In this document: one piece after another, positions 1-12,898 of the stretch | Position numbering within the stretch: position 1 is the first letter of the stretch | Layout: each line of letters begins with the position of its first letter | Assembly: GCA_021018815.1 (NCBI GenBank) | Contig: JAITYX010000042.1 | Location: 1,007,001-1,071,000, forward strand | Source: Talinum fruticosum | Lineage: Eukaryota; Streptophyta; Magnoliopsida; Caryophyllales; Talinaceae | DNA length: 64,000 nucleotides | Reading direction: 5' to 3' | The notes under the pieces: generated by a model | What the model was told of the DNA's origin: nothing | Database searches by the model: none | Seen by the model: only the letters and a program-made list of their open reading frames with translations | Translations under genes and position numbers: made by a program

Positions 1-1740
1 ATATGCATACAAATTATAACATGGACCTGGATCTATAGACCCAAGTTAATATAAATGGTAGTTTACTTTTAATTGTTTAAAATCCACCCCCTATTTCCAT
101 GGTTTTCATTTTCAAAAAGATGAAATTTCCTCTCGCACATTTTATGGACCCTATTTCGGGGAAAGTCCGAAAGACTTGAACAGGCCGAGGATGTGGGAGG
201 TGTCAAAGCCCCTCCATATTCCCCGCACAATTTCCTTAATTTGAGTAAATTGTGCCCCTCCGGATTGAATATGTGAGGTGAGGAAGGAATAAAGGTGAGT
301 GGCCACTGCTTCGACTCAAATTTTGTCATGTTACCTGAGTTTATATAATAAGTTTTGGCAATATGCACGCATCAACAGTTGAGTAGTTTTCATGAGAGTA
401 TATGTAGCACAACTATGACTTACCTTTTATGCCAAACATTCCATAATCTTGATGAATACAAATCTACTGGTCAAATAGTCAAAAGAGGAAATGCACTCAA
501 ACCCAAGATATGAATATTAAGCTGGAATATTATTATTCGTACCATGCAATTCAAGTAAACATCGTATTCATTGTCTACAGCGCATAGGTCAACCAACAGT
601 TTATATACACAGTGACAATTACACTTCAACTACCTTTTAACCCCCCATCCCCTTTTTATTTTTTTATCCTTCTTCATCATTTCCTAATTTCAAACTCATA
701 CATATAATCATATTTTCCTCCCTCCAAAGCTATGTTCATATTTGTATATACCATATATTCCACTATTTTTATCGGTTCATCCAAACTCTTTTAACATTCG
801 TTTGGTTTAACTTATTTTGGATTTTGGTATGAAAATATATATCCTTTAGTTTCTTTACTTGATGTCCGATTTATGTAAACCTCTCTCTCCCTTCTGGTTT
901 ATGTAAATACATACATCTTAGTTTCAACCTTTTAAACTCGAACGACACATTTCAGTATTATACTTAAGAAACTTTAGAAGAAATTATTTTTGTGAGATTT
1001 GGGAAGTTCTACATACTCGTAACCTAACTTATATTTAATAAAGAAACTATCATCACATTGCTTTGCCTTTCGACAAATTTTGGTTGTTTGAATGGCTAAT
1101 AACGGGTTTGGTAGCAAATAATTTAGTGTATAGTTATTTTAGTTAACTATTGAAAATAATGTCGTTGATAAATTTAACTATTAAACCTATTTAAGTAAAC
1201 TAATATGAGAAGATATTTGTATTTTTTGAAAAATTCAAAACATGAGAAGATATTTTGATAAATATAAAAATAATAAAGGGAGTTCAAACTGAAATAAATA
1301 AATAAAAATAAATAAAAGGCACCATTTTGAAACTTAAATTGACTGAAAATACCCTTCATCAGTTTCCTGGAAGCAACTCCACCATCATCTTTGACAACTA
1401 GAACTTTATTAGAAAATAATATGGGGTTACAATATTTTTCTAGAATTTTATTATGACGTTATAATATTTTTAATTACGTAAAATAGTGTAGATTACGAAT
1501 TAGATCTTAATAATATCGATTTTTTCAATAATATACATCGTTTTTTGCTGATATAGTTGCTCAATTAATTTTGTTACTGAATCAAAAATATTTACACAAG
1601 CTGTCCCACAGAAATAATACATCAGGAGATCTGAGATTGTGAGATCAGAATCAGAAATGATATTCCCCTGAAGAAAATAAAATAAATAAATAAATAAATA
1701 AATTCAATAAATAACAAAAGATGAAAATTAGACGCAGGGA
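1..1740. other. intergenic DNA upstream of the FAB1 gene
   Basis: AT-rich DNA with no gene that I recognise. A more GC-balanced block at about 90-340 contains a 99-codon open frame on the minus strand (69-368), but it matches no family I know. An (AAAT)n tract lies at about 1677-1703, just before the transcribed region of the next gene. Confidence 0.6.
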
Positions 1741-1869
1741 AAAGTACCATGGGAAATTTTACATACAAGGAAAAAGAGGTGACTAAGACAGGGAGTGGGA
1801 CCCCTTTTAGACGCTCTTCTCCTAATATTTTTTCAATTCAATTTCTGATCTGCGGTGGTTTTCTCTCTC

Positions 1870-2788
1870 CTGTATTTCCTTTGCATTTCTTCCTCTTTCA
1901 TTCTCTCTCTCTCTCTGGATTTCCATTTTTAATGTTCAAGCTCTCACGGGTTCCTCATTAGCGTGTTTTCCTCTGCCCTGATTGAAATTCCAAAGAATTC
2001 CTTGCTTGCTGGGCTGAAGAAAGTTTGGCGGTGCACTCTTTGCTGACTATTTTAGGACTTGTGATTTGTTAGTTTGGTGAACTCCGTGTCTTTTGTGGCT
2101 TCAAAGGTAAGTTGCCTTAACTGTTCCCCATTTTCTTGAAAGCATAATTTTCAAGATACGAGGTTACTGATTTCTGGGTATTTGCTCACCCTTGTTTTCT
2201 CTGGATTTGAGCATGTTTGTCCTCCCAGATTTTTAATTGTTTTAGTTTTTAAGATATGATAATGTGTCTCATCTGGGTCAAGAAAGGAAATAATGTGTGT
2301 TAAATCTACTATCTGGGGGCTTATGCTTGATGTGTTTGTTGATTCAGCCTGGGAAATTTGTGGGTTCCTACTGAATTTGAATGGTTCAAGTGAATCTCAA
2401 TTCAAAATTCTTATTGTGGGTTATGATGAATCGGATGTTCTCGCCGTGTTTGGCAAGTTCTCTTTTTAGCAGGTCTGGTTGTTGATCTTAAAAAGTCGAC
2501 ATCTAATTGCTATGGATTTTCCTTTTTTGACTACTTGTGTTATTTCATATATTATTCAAGAGAATATCTTTCCATCTCTGCTGTTGTGCAGCTTTGCCTG
2601 TTGACCTGATATGATCTTCGAATGATCTAACAATGCTGGCTGTTCATATTTGTTGACCTTTCTATTTTGTGATTTCTATTTGGTAATCAAGTGCATCCGT
2701 AGAAACATTGCTTTGTGAGGTGATTTCAATTTTGTGCATCTACAATAATGTGATTGACTGAAAAGATTTACAGGAACTGATGTGATAG
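1870..2788 (+). other. 5' leader of the FAB1 gene with a leader intron
   Basis: A CT-rich stretch (about 1860-1930, TCTCTCTCTCT) is followed by a good donor (AAAG/GTAAG) after 2106 and an acceptor (TTTACAG) ending at 2773. The intron of about 667 bp therefore lies wholly in the leader. The second leader exon has only 15 bases before the start codon at 2789. The transcription start itself cannot be fixed from sequence. Leader introns with CT-rich first exons are common in plant genes. The exon calls are inferred from splice signals only. Confidence 0.5.
2780..2785 (+). promoter_or_regulatory. minimal upstream ORF (AUG-UGA) before the FAB1 start
   Basis: If the leader splices at 2773/2774, the mRNA reads AUG UGA UAG AUG. 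A start codon is followed at once by a stop (2780-2785), then an in-frame UAG (2786-2788), then the main AUG at 2789. AUG-stop uORFs are known to stall or reload ribosomes in plants (AUG-UAA in the boron-regulated NIP5;1 mRNA). Function here is inference. Confidence 0.45.
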
Positions 2789-5700
2789 ATGTGTCAATTT
2801 CGCTCTGAGGCAAATGAGCCGATGGAACCAACACATGATAAACTTATAGGGCCAAATAGCGAAGACAATGTTGGTTCCTCCACAAATCGTCCCGTGAGTA
2901 TAGAACAGGGAACTATAGAGGAGGATGATTATAGTTCTTGTGAGGCCCCATTTACCCGTCCAGCCATTTCTCTGACCAGCATCGATAGTTTTGCTTCAAA
3001 TTACAGTAAGATCTGGCACCCATCCCATTGCAAAATCATATGTTGCTAGTTTGTTGTTCTTAAGATCCTGTATTTGCTTTCTGCATTTCAGGTGACTACT
3101 CTGTGGATGCTGACCCAAGTGTTGGGTATGCTTGTCTTTCCCTGAGTGCACTTTTGATAATACTAGGGATGAAAATGAACAAATCAACAAAAATTGTCCA
3201 TTTGTTTGGGATCCTGTCCCAGAATTCTCTCAAACCAACTTTATGACGTCTTTGTCATTGGATTTTGTTAGGCATAATCCAAGTGTGTTTGAAAGTGGTC
3301 AAGATGAACCAGGCAATGGGCTTCCGAATGGGCATCTCAGTAAGTCAAATTCGATGCTTTCAGTTAATGATATGGACCAGTCAGATTATTTGAAGGAAAG
3401 TCACAAGGAGGGAAAGAATGGATTTGGGCTTGGAAACCTGGACCTGAGAAGCACTTCCTTCAAAAGTACATATGATGATGATTACATCTCAAGCAATGAT
3501 GAGCCTTTCGATGAAGCAAATGAGCCATTACATACATTTGATGATGAAGACGAGATTTGGACTCCACCAGATGCTGCAAATAACGATAATAACACTGACC
3601 ATAGTGTGACCACCTTGGATGATGATGATGATGACTGTGCAGATGGTGATGGTACACAATGGGCAAAGCCTAGTTCACTGAATGGTAATGAGGATGGTGT
3701 TTCTGTTGGCTACCACTCTAATGAGGAGAAACAAAAGGCAATGGAAGAGGTCATGAATGGGAAATTCAAGAATTTGGTGAGCCAACTACTCAAAAAACTG
3801 GGCGTGGACAACTTTGATGGGCAGGAAGGAAGCTGGGTCGATATTGTTACACCTTTGGCATGGCAGGCTGCTTTATTTATAAAACCTGATGGTGCTGAGG
3901 CTAAAGCCATGGATCCAGCTGGCTATTTGAAGATCAAATGCATTGCTACTGGATCACCTACAGAAAGGTACCATACATGATCCCAGTTTGCAATTTACAT
4001 CCTTTTGTCTTCTGTTTATAAGCTTGAGACGAAACACGGTCCCTGCTGAATTAGTTGGATTGTCCATTGGTGTTAGATAGTCCTTAAATTTTTGGAAGAG
4101 GATCTTTGCTGAAGGAGGAGAAGCTATCTTGTCTTGTGTCAAATAGGTGTCCACAGGACTGCAGTTGTAGTGTGACATATTCGTGTAATTTATTTTGTTA
4201 CTATTTTGGTAACAGTACATCATATGAATACTTCTATGATTGTTATGGATAACTTTTTAATTTCAAATGTTGTACAGTACATCATATGAATACTTCTATG
4301 ATTGTTATGGATAACTTTCTCATCTTGTTCTATTGTTTATATTATTTCAGTCGATTGATAAAAGGTTTGGTCTTCAAGAAACATGCCGCTCACAAACACA
4401 TGATTACCAAGTACAAGAACCCTAGATTATTACTGATCCAAGGGGTGCTGGATCAGTCATCTGGTTCATCAGGGTTGTCTTCTTTCAATTCAATGATAAC
4501 CCAGGTAAAATTGTATAGATTGTTTTGGATAATCTACAGTTCATTCTTTTATAATTTATTTTTTTCATTCTATCATTCAGTCTTGTTTCTGACATGGTTA
4601 CTGAATAGGACAAAGACAACTTGGCAGTTCTTTTGGATAATTTGGAATTGTGTCATCCGAATCTTATTTTAGTGGAGAAATCTGCTTCTCGTGATGTAGT
4701 AGAGGGGGTTCTTAAATCAGGAATAACCCTGGTTCTTGATATGAAGCTTCACCGCTTGGAAAGAGTTAAACGTTGCACTGGCTCACCCATCTTGTCCTCT
4801 GACACCACATTCAATCAGGATCTTGGTCATTGTGATTCAGTATATTTTGAGAAGTTTGTGGAGGATCATGCAATTGTTGGTGAAGGTGGAAAGAAACCAT
4901 CAAAGACTTTGATGTTTCTAGAGGGGTGTCCCAAGCGCTTAGGATGTACGGTAAGTCTCTAGTTTCTATGCCATGTTTGGATATTACTGTGAAAGCTTAT
5001 TTGTTGCTGGACCTTATAATGGGAGTATATCAAATGTTTTTTGTTCTTGTGCCTTCCAGTTTTTCCTTTGCAAGGGAAAACTGGTTTTTGGGAATTATGC
5101 AATCTTTTCATGCCTTCTCAAGGTAGTCCCTCAAGGGATGGATTTGGTTAATTTTAATGGCTTTGGATTTGGATTTCAACATCTATGCCAGGGATTAGAT
5201 TCTCAAAACAGCCTCAAACAGGAAGTTATATTGGAACTTGGTGTATCTCTCTAGTTCAAATTGACTTTGTGAGAGCTTGTGATTTAAAGAAATGTGCTAT
5301 AACTTGTAGCCAGATATTTCATGAACTCTTTTTTGTTTTTTCGGGTTATTCTGATTAAGCAAGTGCCGTGCAGACCTAGATTTCCACATGAAATGTGATA
5401 AAGAGAGCTACTTCCTTTTCTGTTAGTTTGATTATCTATGTTTCTATGTTTGTTTGATCTTTATTTTCTGGAATTCTCAAAATTTTCGTAAGAACTGTTT
5501 TTTTAATTAATTTTTTTTCCTAAGTAGGAACGTTTGTACTTATGATAATATATCTGCTGCTAAGTAGAATGCATGGACCATATCTTTGAAACTATCAAAT
5601 TGCATTACCCGTTACCAAAGATCCATTACTTGTTTAGTTAAAATACTTCACTAAAACAGGGGAAAAACTGCTGTTGCATTTATGGTCATGGTAGAATTCT

Positions 5701-8700
5701 TGTGGAGCTTGCTCCCTGCAGTTTCCCTTGATCTGTTATTGGTGATGCTAGAGGGCTCCCCTTATTTTCCTTATTCAAGACAGTGTTTCAGATTTTGATT
5801 GTTTCAATTCTTGTTCATTTTATGTAATAACATTAATGGAACAGATTCTGCTCATGGGATCGCACAGTGAAGAATTGAAGAAGATCAAGTGTGTAGTACA
5901 ATGTGCTGTTGTGATGGCTTATCATTTCATCCTCGAAACTTCCTTTCTTGTAGATCAGAAAGCAATGTTCTCCACTTTTTCCTATGGCACAGAAGCTGGC
6001 ATCTCGTTGATTTATAAGCAGCCTGCATCTGTCATGTTGGAACCCCCAAATACTCCTCATAGTGGGGAGTCTATTGATGGCAGTGCTTCAGCACATGGAG
6101 TTCAGGTCCTTGACATTGAGTCTACTCACACCCAAGAATGCACTGCTTCATCGCATGTCCTTGATATTCCCATTTCCAATGGGTTTCATGAGGAAGGGTC
6201 TATTCATGTCGAGGAAAGAACTGCTAAAGCTGCTGAGGCTGCAGCTTCTGACATGGTGGTGGGTGACACTCTTTTGAGTTCACAGCCATCAATTTCTGAT
6301 GCTCTCGAGAAAATTTCTGTCGTCTCCCCAGCAACTTTTCAGCAAATATCTGCCTATGTTGAGCTGAATGAGAGCCAGTCTGACGCTAAGACTGTAGCAT
6401 CTATTCCAGTTTCACCTTCCGAAGAAGAACCTGTGGGAAGCAATCCAGAGGCACTTCATAATCATTCACAGTCTTCGTCCAGTTTCTCTGCAGCTTCTGA
6501 GGATGATACAAAAGCTGTTGATGATGGGGAAGAGAGCGCCTCCTCAATTGACGAAATTAGCAGTGTGTTGGATTCTGAGAGTATCTTGGTTTTGATGTCG
6601 AGTCGAAACGCGTCAAAGGGGACCATTTGTGAGCAAAGCCATTTTTTGCACATCAAATTCTACAGAAATTTTGATGTTCCTCTAAAGAAGTTTTTGCTGG
6701 ATGATCTCTTCAGTGAGGTATTACGAATTGCTCTATAACTTTATTAATTGTTTGTCGTTGAAAATGCGTTGTTATATTAACCCGAAGATAGTAATGCTTA
6801 TTGTGCAGCATAGTGTGTGGGCCAGTTGCATTGTTAGCCTGCTGATTGATGAGCTGTTGTATGTTGATTAACTGAAATTGAGGCCTTCTATTAATGTCTT
6901 ACTGATGTAATTTTATCTGCAATTTGGTCAGTTCATTGCCTGTTTTTGTTTTTGAATTCTAAATAGATTTAGATGGCTGCCTACTTATCTTTTTTGTATG
7001 AGTGGTTCTCCAGTGCTTGGTCATCGTGTGATTTCTGGAGAGTGTGTTTTTCTGTGAAATGACTGATGCTGTAACATTCGTTTCAATATGTTGGGGATAT
7101 TTCATTGATGAAGTTTACTGTGATGTCGATTTATTATCATTTTTTGACATGTAATGAACTAATGAGTCTTATGCAATCTGTGGATTTGCAGTCCCCTCGG
7201 TGCAAGACATGTAATGAACTACCTGAAGCTCATTTTTACTATTATGCACATCATAGCAAGCAGCTCACAATACGGGTCAAATCGCTTGGTAATGAATTGC
7301 CTGGTAAATCTGAAGGGAAGCTTTGGATGTGGAGTCGCTGTGGTAAATGTGAGCCTAGCAAGAAGGTGGAAACTAAACGAGTTTTAATATCTACTGCTGC
7401 CCGTGGCCTGTCATTTGGAAAGTTTTTGGAGCTTAGCTTTTCAAGCCATTCTTCGTTTAATAGGCTGTCTAGCTGTGGGCATTCGTTCCAGAAGGACTTT
7501 CTCTACTTTTTGGGTATGAATATCTAAAATATAGAATTTATAAAGTTTTTCCTGCCTAAAATTTTTTAGAACTTTTTCTACTCTTGCTCCCTAAATTGTC
7601 TGGTGGCATGAAAATCTCATTTCATTATTCCCGTTGAATTAGAAAACTGCACCCCTAACTACTGGTCTTGTAAAACAAGGCTTGAATTCATCAGCTCCCC
7701 CGCGAAAAAAAGTGGGAAGAAAATTGAGACTGAATTAGTAAATTCTCCTGCTGGTGAATATGCCAACTGATATGTAACAGTGTTATTCAAATATGTCTGC
7801 ATCTACGTTTCCAGAGTAGATGCACTTATCCTCTGGTCTTTGTGGCCTTTCTGAAAAAATGACATGTCACTTGCAGATTAGGCTCCATGGTAGCTATGTT
7901 CCGGTACTCCCGGGTTGCAAGATATAAAGTTTCTGTTCCATCTCAGAAGTTGGAGTTTAGCAGCTCAATCAACAGGGACTGGCTCCAGCATGAAATTGAG
8001 AGTGTACGATTTTTGAGTTAGCTTTATTCTGAGGAAGGTTGCCAAGTGGTCCCTTCAGTATGAGTGAATAATGTTATCCTTCATTTGTTACCTGCAGGTG
8101 TACACTAAAGGACTGTTGCTTTTCACCGAAATTTCCAACTATCTGAAGAAAATAGAATCTGAATTTTCTGGATCAAATAATGTTCTGGAAGGCTCATCTG
8201 AACAATTTACTGACATTGCAGCCTTGTTGAAGTTGGAAAGATCTGAATTTGAGGTGAGTTTCTCTCATTCATTTTGTTTGTGTGACTGTGACCTGTCATT
8301 GTAGGTTAGAATTATGATCTATGGTTACCGCTTAATTTATAGTGGTCTGTATACGCTGCAATAATGTGTACACTGTGCCTGCCTGGATCTCATCGTTTTG
8401 CTGTCATACATAGATTTCCACAATTTAGAGTTATCATTTAAGGATATGCTCCCTCCATCTGATTTTATTTTCTCAAATCTTGGGGAATATGAGAGAATTG
8501 GCTCCAAATTTTACTGCTAAAAAATAGAGTAAAAAATAGTTTTCCAGCCAGTAAAACACAGATTGCTTCTTCAAAATTGAAATTTGAAAATAAAATAGAA
8601 CAAATGAATTGATCATATTAATTTTTTTGATAGTGAAAGTATATTATTCTGCTGTTCCATAATGCAGAGTCTGGTGGAATCGTGCTAAATTATTTGCTAC

Positions 8701-11700
8701 TTCTCTTCTTTTCTTTCGCAATTGTATTATATTTTGGACAGAGGGAAAAGTCTTCAAGAGTAACCTGTATCTGGTGTGATCCTGCTGCTGTCAGGGTTTT
8801 GGATGCTTAATATTAGACCTGGAAAAGTCTACCCAACACGATAACACAATCCCAGCATGAACTGATCTGATTTTGACCCAAATTCGACACGAATTAACTG
8901 TTTGGTGTGAAAACATGTTGCTTTCAAGTTTGCAGTAAATCTAAGCTATTTTCAAGCGACACAAAGTTGATCCAATTATAAAATGTGTTGGCCTGTTTCC
9001 CAGCTCTATCTAATATGTAGGTTGACTTACCTCCAACCAGTATATGGGTACTATGCAAGGGAGTATGATCTATAATATTGTTGTGGAATTGGACCTTTCT
9101 TGGCGTTCTATAAGAAAGATTTTGTTATGTACTCATGTGTGGCTACTCAACCAACTAGTTTAAATTGTGTTGGAAGTTGCGCTTCCGTATGGAAATCCTA
9201 GTCTTGATTTAGATACATTGGCATCATTCACGTGCAGATTGTTAATGTTGACACATAGCCAATTAGTGCTTTCCCTGAGCTAGAGCTGATTATTTCCTGT
9301 CTTCTTGAATAAAATAGGAAAAGATCAAGGATATTGGTATCAAGAATGAAAATTCCCAGAGCTCTGTTCATAAATTTCTGAGCTTGAACCAGCTGCGATG
9401 GGAGATTTTGCTGGAAGCCCGCACCTGGAACAAACGGTTGAAGTTATTGCAGTTCTTGCTTGATTCTTCGTCTAATGGAGTGGTGCAAAGGCAGATAAAC
9501 TTGGAGCAGAATGAAGGGCTCCACACAGGTGCAGAAAAAATAGTGGAAGAAGAAACGATATTGGAGGACAAGAAGGTTGAAGGGGCAGAAGAGGTTGCAG
9601 ATGAAGCAATACAAGGACAAAAGCATTTGGAGAAGGATCATAACGAAGGGACAATGATTGCTGCTGATGAAACAGTCAAGGGACAAACTGGGTTAGATGA
9701 CAACAGTGCTCTAGAAGTCAAACAAATGCAAAACACTGCAGATAGTTGCTTAGGTGATTCAATTGAATGTGCTGAAAGTACCTCACATGGTGACCACAGT
9801 ACTTCTGAAAAATCCAGTGATGGGGAGGTCCACATTGAGAGAGTAACTGGAGCAGATGAACTGTCTGTGAAGAACTTTCCAGTTCATGAAAGTAGAGAGC
9901 AAGTTCTGATGAGTTTATCCATATCAGAGGAGATTGTTCAGAGGCCAACTCCTTTGGATTCAGTCCCTAGTGTTTCATCATTGCAAGAACCTTTAGGAGA
10001 TGACACTTTATTATCTGGTGATGTGTTGGAAGGTAAAAGTATGCCTCTTATAGCAAATAAAGAAGATACTCGCCCTGCTGCATATGCATTTGAAAGACTG
10101 GCTTCTTTACCTTCCCCAAATTCAGAGGACCCCACAGGATGGATTTGGCAGCCATTGGCACTAATTCGAGAAAAGTGCATGAGGGATCTTCGAAAAGAGA
10201 CTATTACAGATCTTTTACCTGCATTGTCTCAAGTGGTAAATGAAGAAGGTTCAAGGCTGCATATCCCTGTAGATGATGGTGGCTACGTTGTATCAGATTA
10301 TGATGGTGAAATCTCAAGCCCTGTCGCCTGTGCTCTAGCCATGATGAAAGATCAAACCCCTTCAGCATCAGATAGTGATGAAAACATTACCCTTAAACGT
10401 GCTGTATCTGAGCCTTCACCTAATTTGTCCCTTAAGTCTTATGATTCAGAAGTCTTTCATTCTACACCAAGCATGCCTTGGACAGGATCTCGTTTCCCTA
10501 GCTTTGATGGCTTGAACCGCTTGGACTCTATGGTTGAGTACGGACTAATCCACCCCGAAGTTACACTAGGAATTGACAAATATTCCATGAAGGGTAAGTA
10601 TTCAGTAGTCATCATGTACGCCGACAAGTTCCGTGCTCTTCGAGAACGATGCTGCCCGTCAGAACTTGATTTTATTGCTTCCCTCAATCGCTGTAAGATT
10701 TGGGATGCCAAAGGTGGCAAGAGTAAATCTTTCTTTGCTAAAACACTTGATGACCGGCTTATCATCAAGGAAATCAAGAAGACAGAGTTTGACTCCTTCA
10801 TGAAGTTTGCCCTGAATTACTTCACCCACATGGATCAATCATTTGATATTGGGAATCAAACTTGCCTTGCAAAAATACTAGGGATTTATCAGGTTTGTGA
10901 TTGACACATCACTATCTGATGTTTTCCTTTTCTTGTGTGCTTGTGCAAATCGATTTGCACTTTCCCTCTGAATCTTGTTGAAACTTGTTTCCAGGTAACT
11001 ATTAGGCATGCAAAGAGTGGCAGGGAGACAAAACATAATCTCATGGTTCAGGAGAATCTTTCTTTTGGGAGAAACATCACTCGCCAATATGATTTGAAGG
11101 GTGCACTGCATGCTCGGTTCACTGCCACTGGTGATGGTGCAGGAGATGTTCTATTGGATCAAAACTTTGTCAATGACATGAATTCTTCTCCATTATATAT
11201 TGGCCAGAGAGCCAAGAGGCTCCTACAGAGAGCTGTTTGGAACGACACAACCTTTCTCAATGTAAGTTACCCTTGGAAAACCTTGTTGTGATCTATCTTG
11301 AGTTCAGGGTGGTGTTGGGGTTGAATGAGAACACTGCGTCTGGTTGAATTATTATGTGTCATATTTGTGTAACACTGTTCCTCTGATTGCAGTCAATCAG
11401 GGTGATGGATTATTCATTACTGGTTGGGGTGGATAGGCAAAGAAAGGAGCTTGTGTGTGGGATTATTGACTACCTGAGGCAATACACATGGGATAAGCAA
11501 TTAGAGACGTGGGTGAAGGTATCCCTTGTGGTTCCCAAGAACGTATTGCCAACCATTGTTTCCCCGAGGATTACAAGAAAAGGTTTAGGAAGTTCATGGA
11601 CACCCACTTCCTCACCGTCCCCGATCACTGGTGTTCTCAGAGGTCTTCCAACCCGTGTAGACTGTGTGGCATTAAAGCCCCCGATGATTCTTCCCTTGTC

Positions 11701-11754
11701 AAGTCCTCAGACAAGCAAGAGGAGGAGCTAAATGGTTCCAATGCCTACCAATAG
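2789..11754 (+). CDS. FAB1D: 1-phosphatidylinositol-3-phosphate 5-kinase, FAB1C/D type (PIKfyve-like, no FYVE domain)
   Basis: Makes PtdIns(3,5)P2 from PtdIns3P on endosomal and vacuolar membranes. Coding exons: 2789-3005, 3092-3967, 4351-4504, 4609-4950, 5845-6717, 7192-7513, 7877-8003, 8098-8253, 9318-10892, 10995-11261, 11393-11754, giving about 1757 aa. Order: no FYVE finger; acidic N-terminus with an Asp run; GroEL/TCP-1-like domain about residues 365-620 (EGCPKRLGCT); Ser-rich linker; Cys-rich CCR about 821-970 (CKTCNELPE, LSFGKFLELSFS, SSCGHSFQKD); acidic linker; kinase about 1430-1740 with GGKSKSFFAKTLDDRL, RVMDYSLLVGVD, IIDYLRQYTWDKQLE and the specificity segment KKRFRKFM. Three single-base losses break the frame as written: exon 2 near 3121-3142 (probably the G run at 3124-3126), the end of exon 6 (GGG at 7512-7514), and the C run at about 11564-11567 in exon 11. 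The flanking frames match the family perfectly, so I read the gene as intact. FAB1D rather than FAB1C rests on the N-terminus and is moderate. Confidence 0.9.
4212..4318 (+). repeat. two-copy direct repeat in FAB1 intron 2
   Basis: About 45 bases starting at 4212 recur almost unchanged from 4274 (offset 62). The second copy ends shortly before the exon 3 acceptor at 4350. It looks like a simple local tandem duplication inside the intron. Confidence 0.85.
8449..8609. mobile_element. degraded Stowaway-like MITE in FAB1 intron 8
   Basis: The left end starts CTCCCTCC, the signature end of plant Stowaway elements. Its inner part (ATTTTATTTTC, about 8463-8473) is mirrored by GAAAATAAAAT at about 8586-8596. 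The right outer end no longer shows GGAGGGAG and I see no clear TA duplication, so this is a remnant at best. Confidence 0.35.
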
Positions 11755-12637
11755 CTCCATATTTTTTTCTTTTTTTTTCCCCTAAAAGTTCCCTTATGCA
11801 ATTGTACCTTCTTTTTTGACAACCAATACTGTACATAGATTTAAGTCAGCTGCTGCTACATGTAATACTCCCCCGTTATTTTGCGATTATTTAGCAAATA
11901 ACTGGGTTACACATTTCAAAATTAGGTCCATGTCCAGGTCAATTATATACGTATACGTACACAGGTTTTTGTAAATTCTTTTAAGCAGCAGTGTTAATGA
12001 TAAAAGCATTTTATCCAGAATGAATACAAGTTATATTAGTTCTGGTAGTTTGTCTTTAGAGTTATTTATTTTGTTGAGTTGTATGGTTTTTCTTTGTATA
12101 TTGTGTTGTCTCACTAAAAAAAAAAAAGAAGCTGATTTCACAAGAAAAGGTCTCGTTTGAGAACTAACATTCTTTTCCGGGACAGCCTCACCGTTCTATG
12201 CAATCTTATTAACATAACGATATGCAACTTAATGCCCAAAATACGTTGGAAGAATACATAACAACTCACAGTGTGGATCCTGCTCAACATAGTAATTTTG
12301 ATTTCTAGATCCGGGGCAGTAATGGAGTGCTTTGGGGGTCAATTTTAACAATATTTAAGAGGGGAGATGGATGCTATAATCTTGGGTTTATAGACATGAG
12401 ATTATAGTACAATTGTAAAGAAAGGGTTTGTATGAACAAGGATCGAAACATTCATTCCAAGAAGGGATACATGATCACTCCGATAAGTGGAATTCAGTCA
12501 CATTCAGAAGAATACATTCGAGAAAAACCCCGGAGGGGATGAGAGAGTGAGAGGGAGAGAGAAAGAGAAAGAGAAAGAGAGACGGATCTAGCTATATCTA
12601 AACATCACCCAGAGAAGAAGCCTACATCGTTTCACAA
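11755..12637. other. convergent intergenic DNA and 3' UTRs
   Basis: FAB1 (+) and the small gene at 12638-12898 (-) converge here. The first part has T-rich 3' UTR sequence after the FAB1 stop. A purine-rich GA/GAAA tract lies at about 12541-12582, probably in the 3' UTR of the minus-strand gene. No further gene seen. Confidence 0.6.
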
Positions 12638-12898
12638 CTATACCTCAATCTCATGCAAGTTCCATTCAATGACTTGGTCCCTTCTCATAGCACGGCTTCT
12701 AACCAGTCGTGGAGTTACTGATATATCTGGGTATGGAGTCACTTTGGATGATGAGATAATCGAATTTCCCCTGATTGGAGGAATCAGGCAGCCAGCCATT
12801 GCAGTACATCTTCCATCATTGTCTGAGCTAGACACAGAATAACTTCTGAAAGAATGTGATCTCTCTACACCGGGGCACACCAAACATGCAAGACTCAT
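12638..12898 (-). CDS. conserved small plant protein of unknown function (86 aa)
   Basis: One exon codes an 86-residue protein starting MSLACLVC, with a Ser-rich patch HSFRSYSVSSSDNDGRC and a basic segment PRLVRSRAMRRDQVIEW near the C-terminus. I recognise this as a small family conserved across flowering plants (MSLACLVC ... SFRSYSVSSSDNEGRC ... PRLVRSRA), but I know of no assigned function. There is no signal peptide or membrane segment. The two pairs of Cys near the start and the Ser-rich stretch suggest lipid or metal attachment or phosphorylation, which is speculation. An intron lies in its leader (see 12956-13994). It is convergent with FAB1. Confidence 0.8.
   Translation of the reverse strand: MSLACLVCPGVERSHSFRSYSVSSSDNDGRCTAMAGCLIPPIRGNSIISSSKVTPYPDISVTPRLVRSRAMRRDQVIEWNLHEIEV

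Noticed and set aside
69..368. 99-codon open frame on the minus strand in a GC-balanced block
   Set aside because: No family resemblance that I can name, no flanking splice or promoter signals, and no conserved motif. Kept only as a remark in the intergenic entry.
3460..3666. His-rich minus-strand open frame
   Set aside because: Antisense of the Asp-rich (GAT)n part of FAB1 exon 2.
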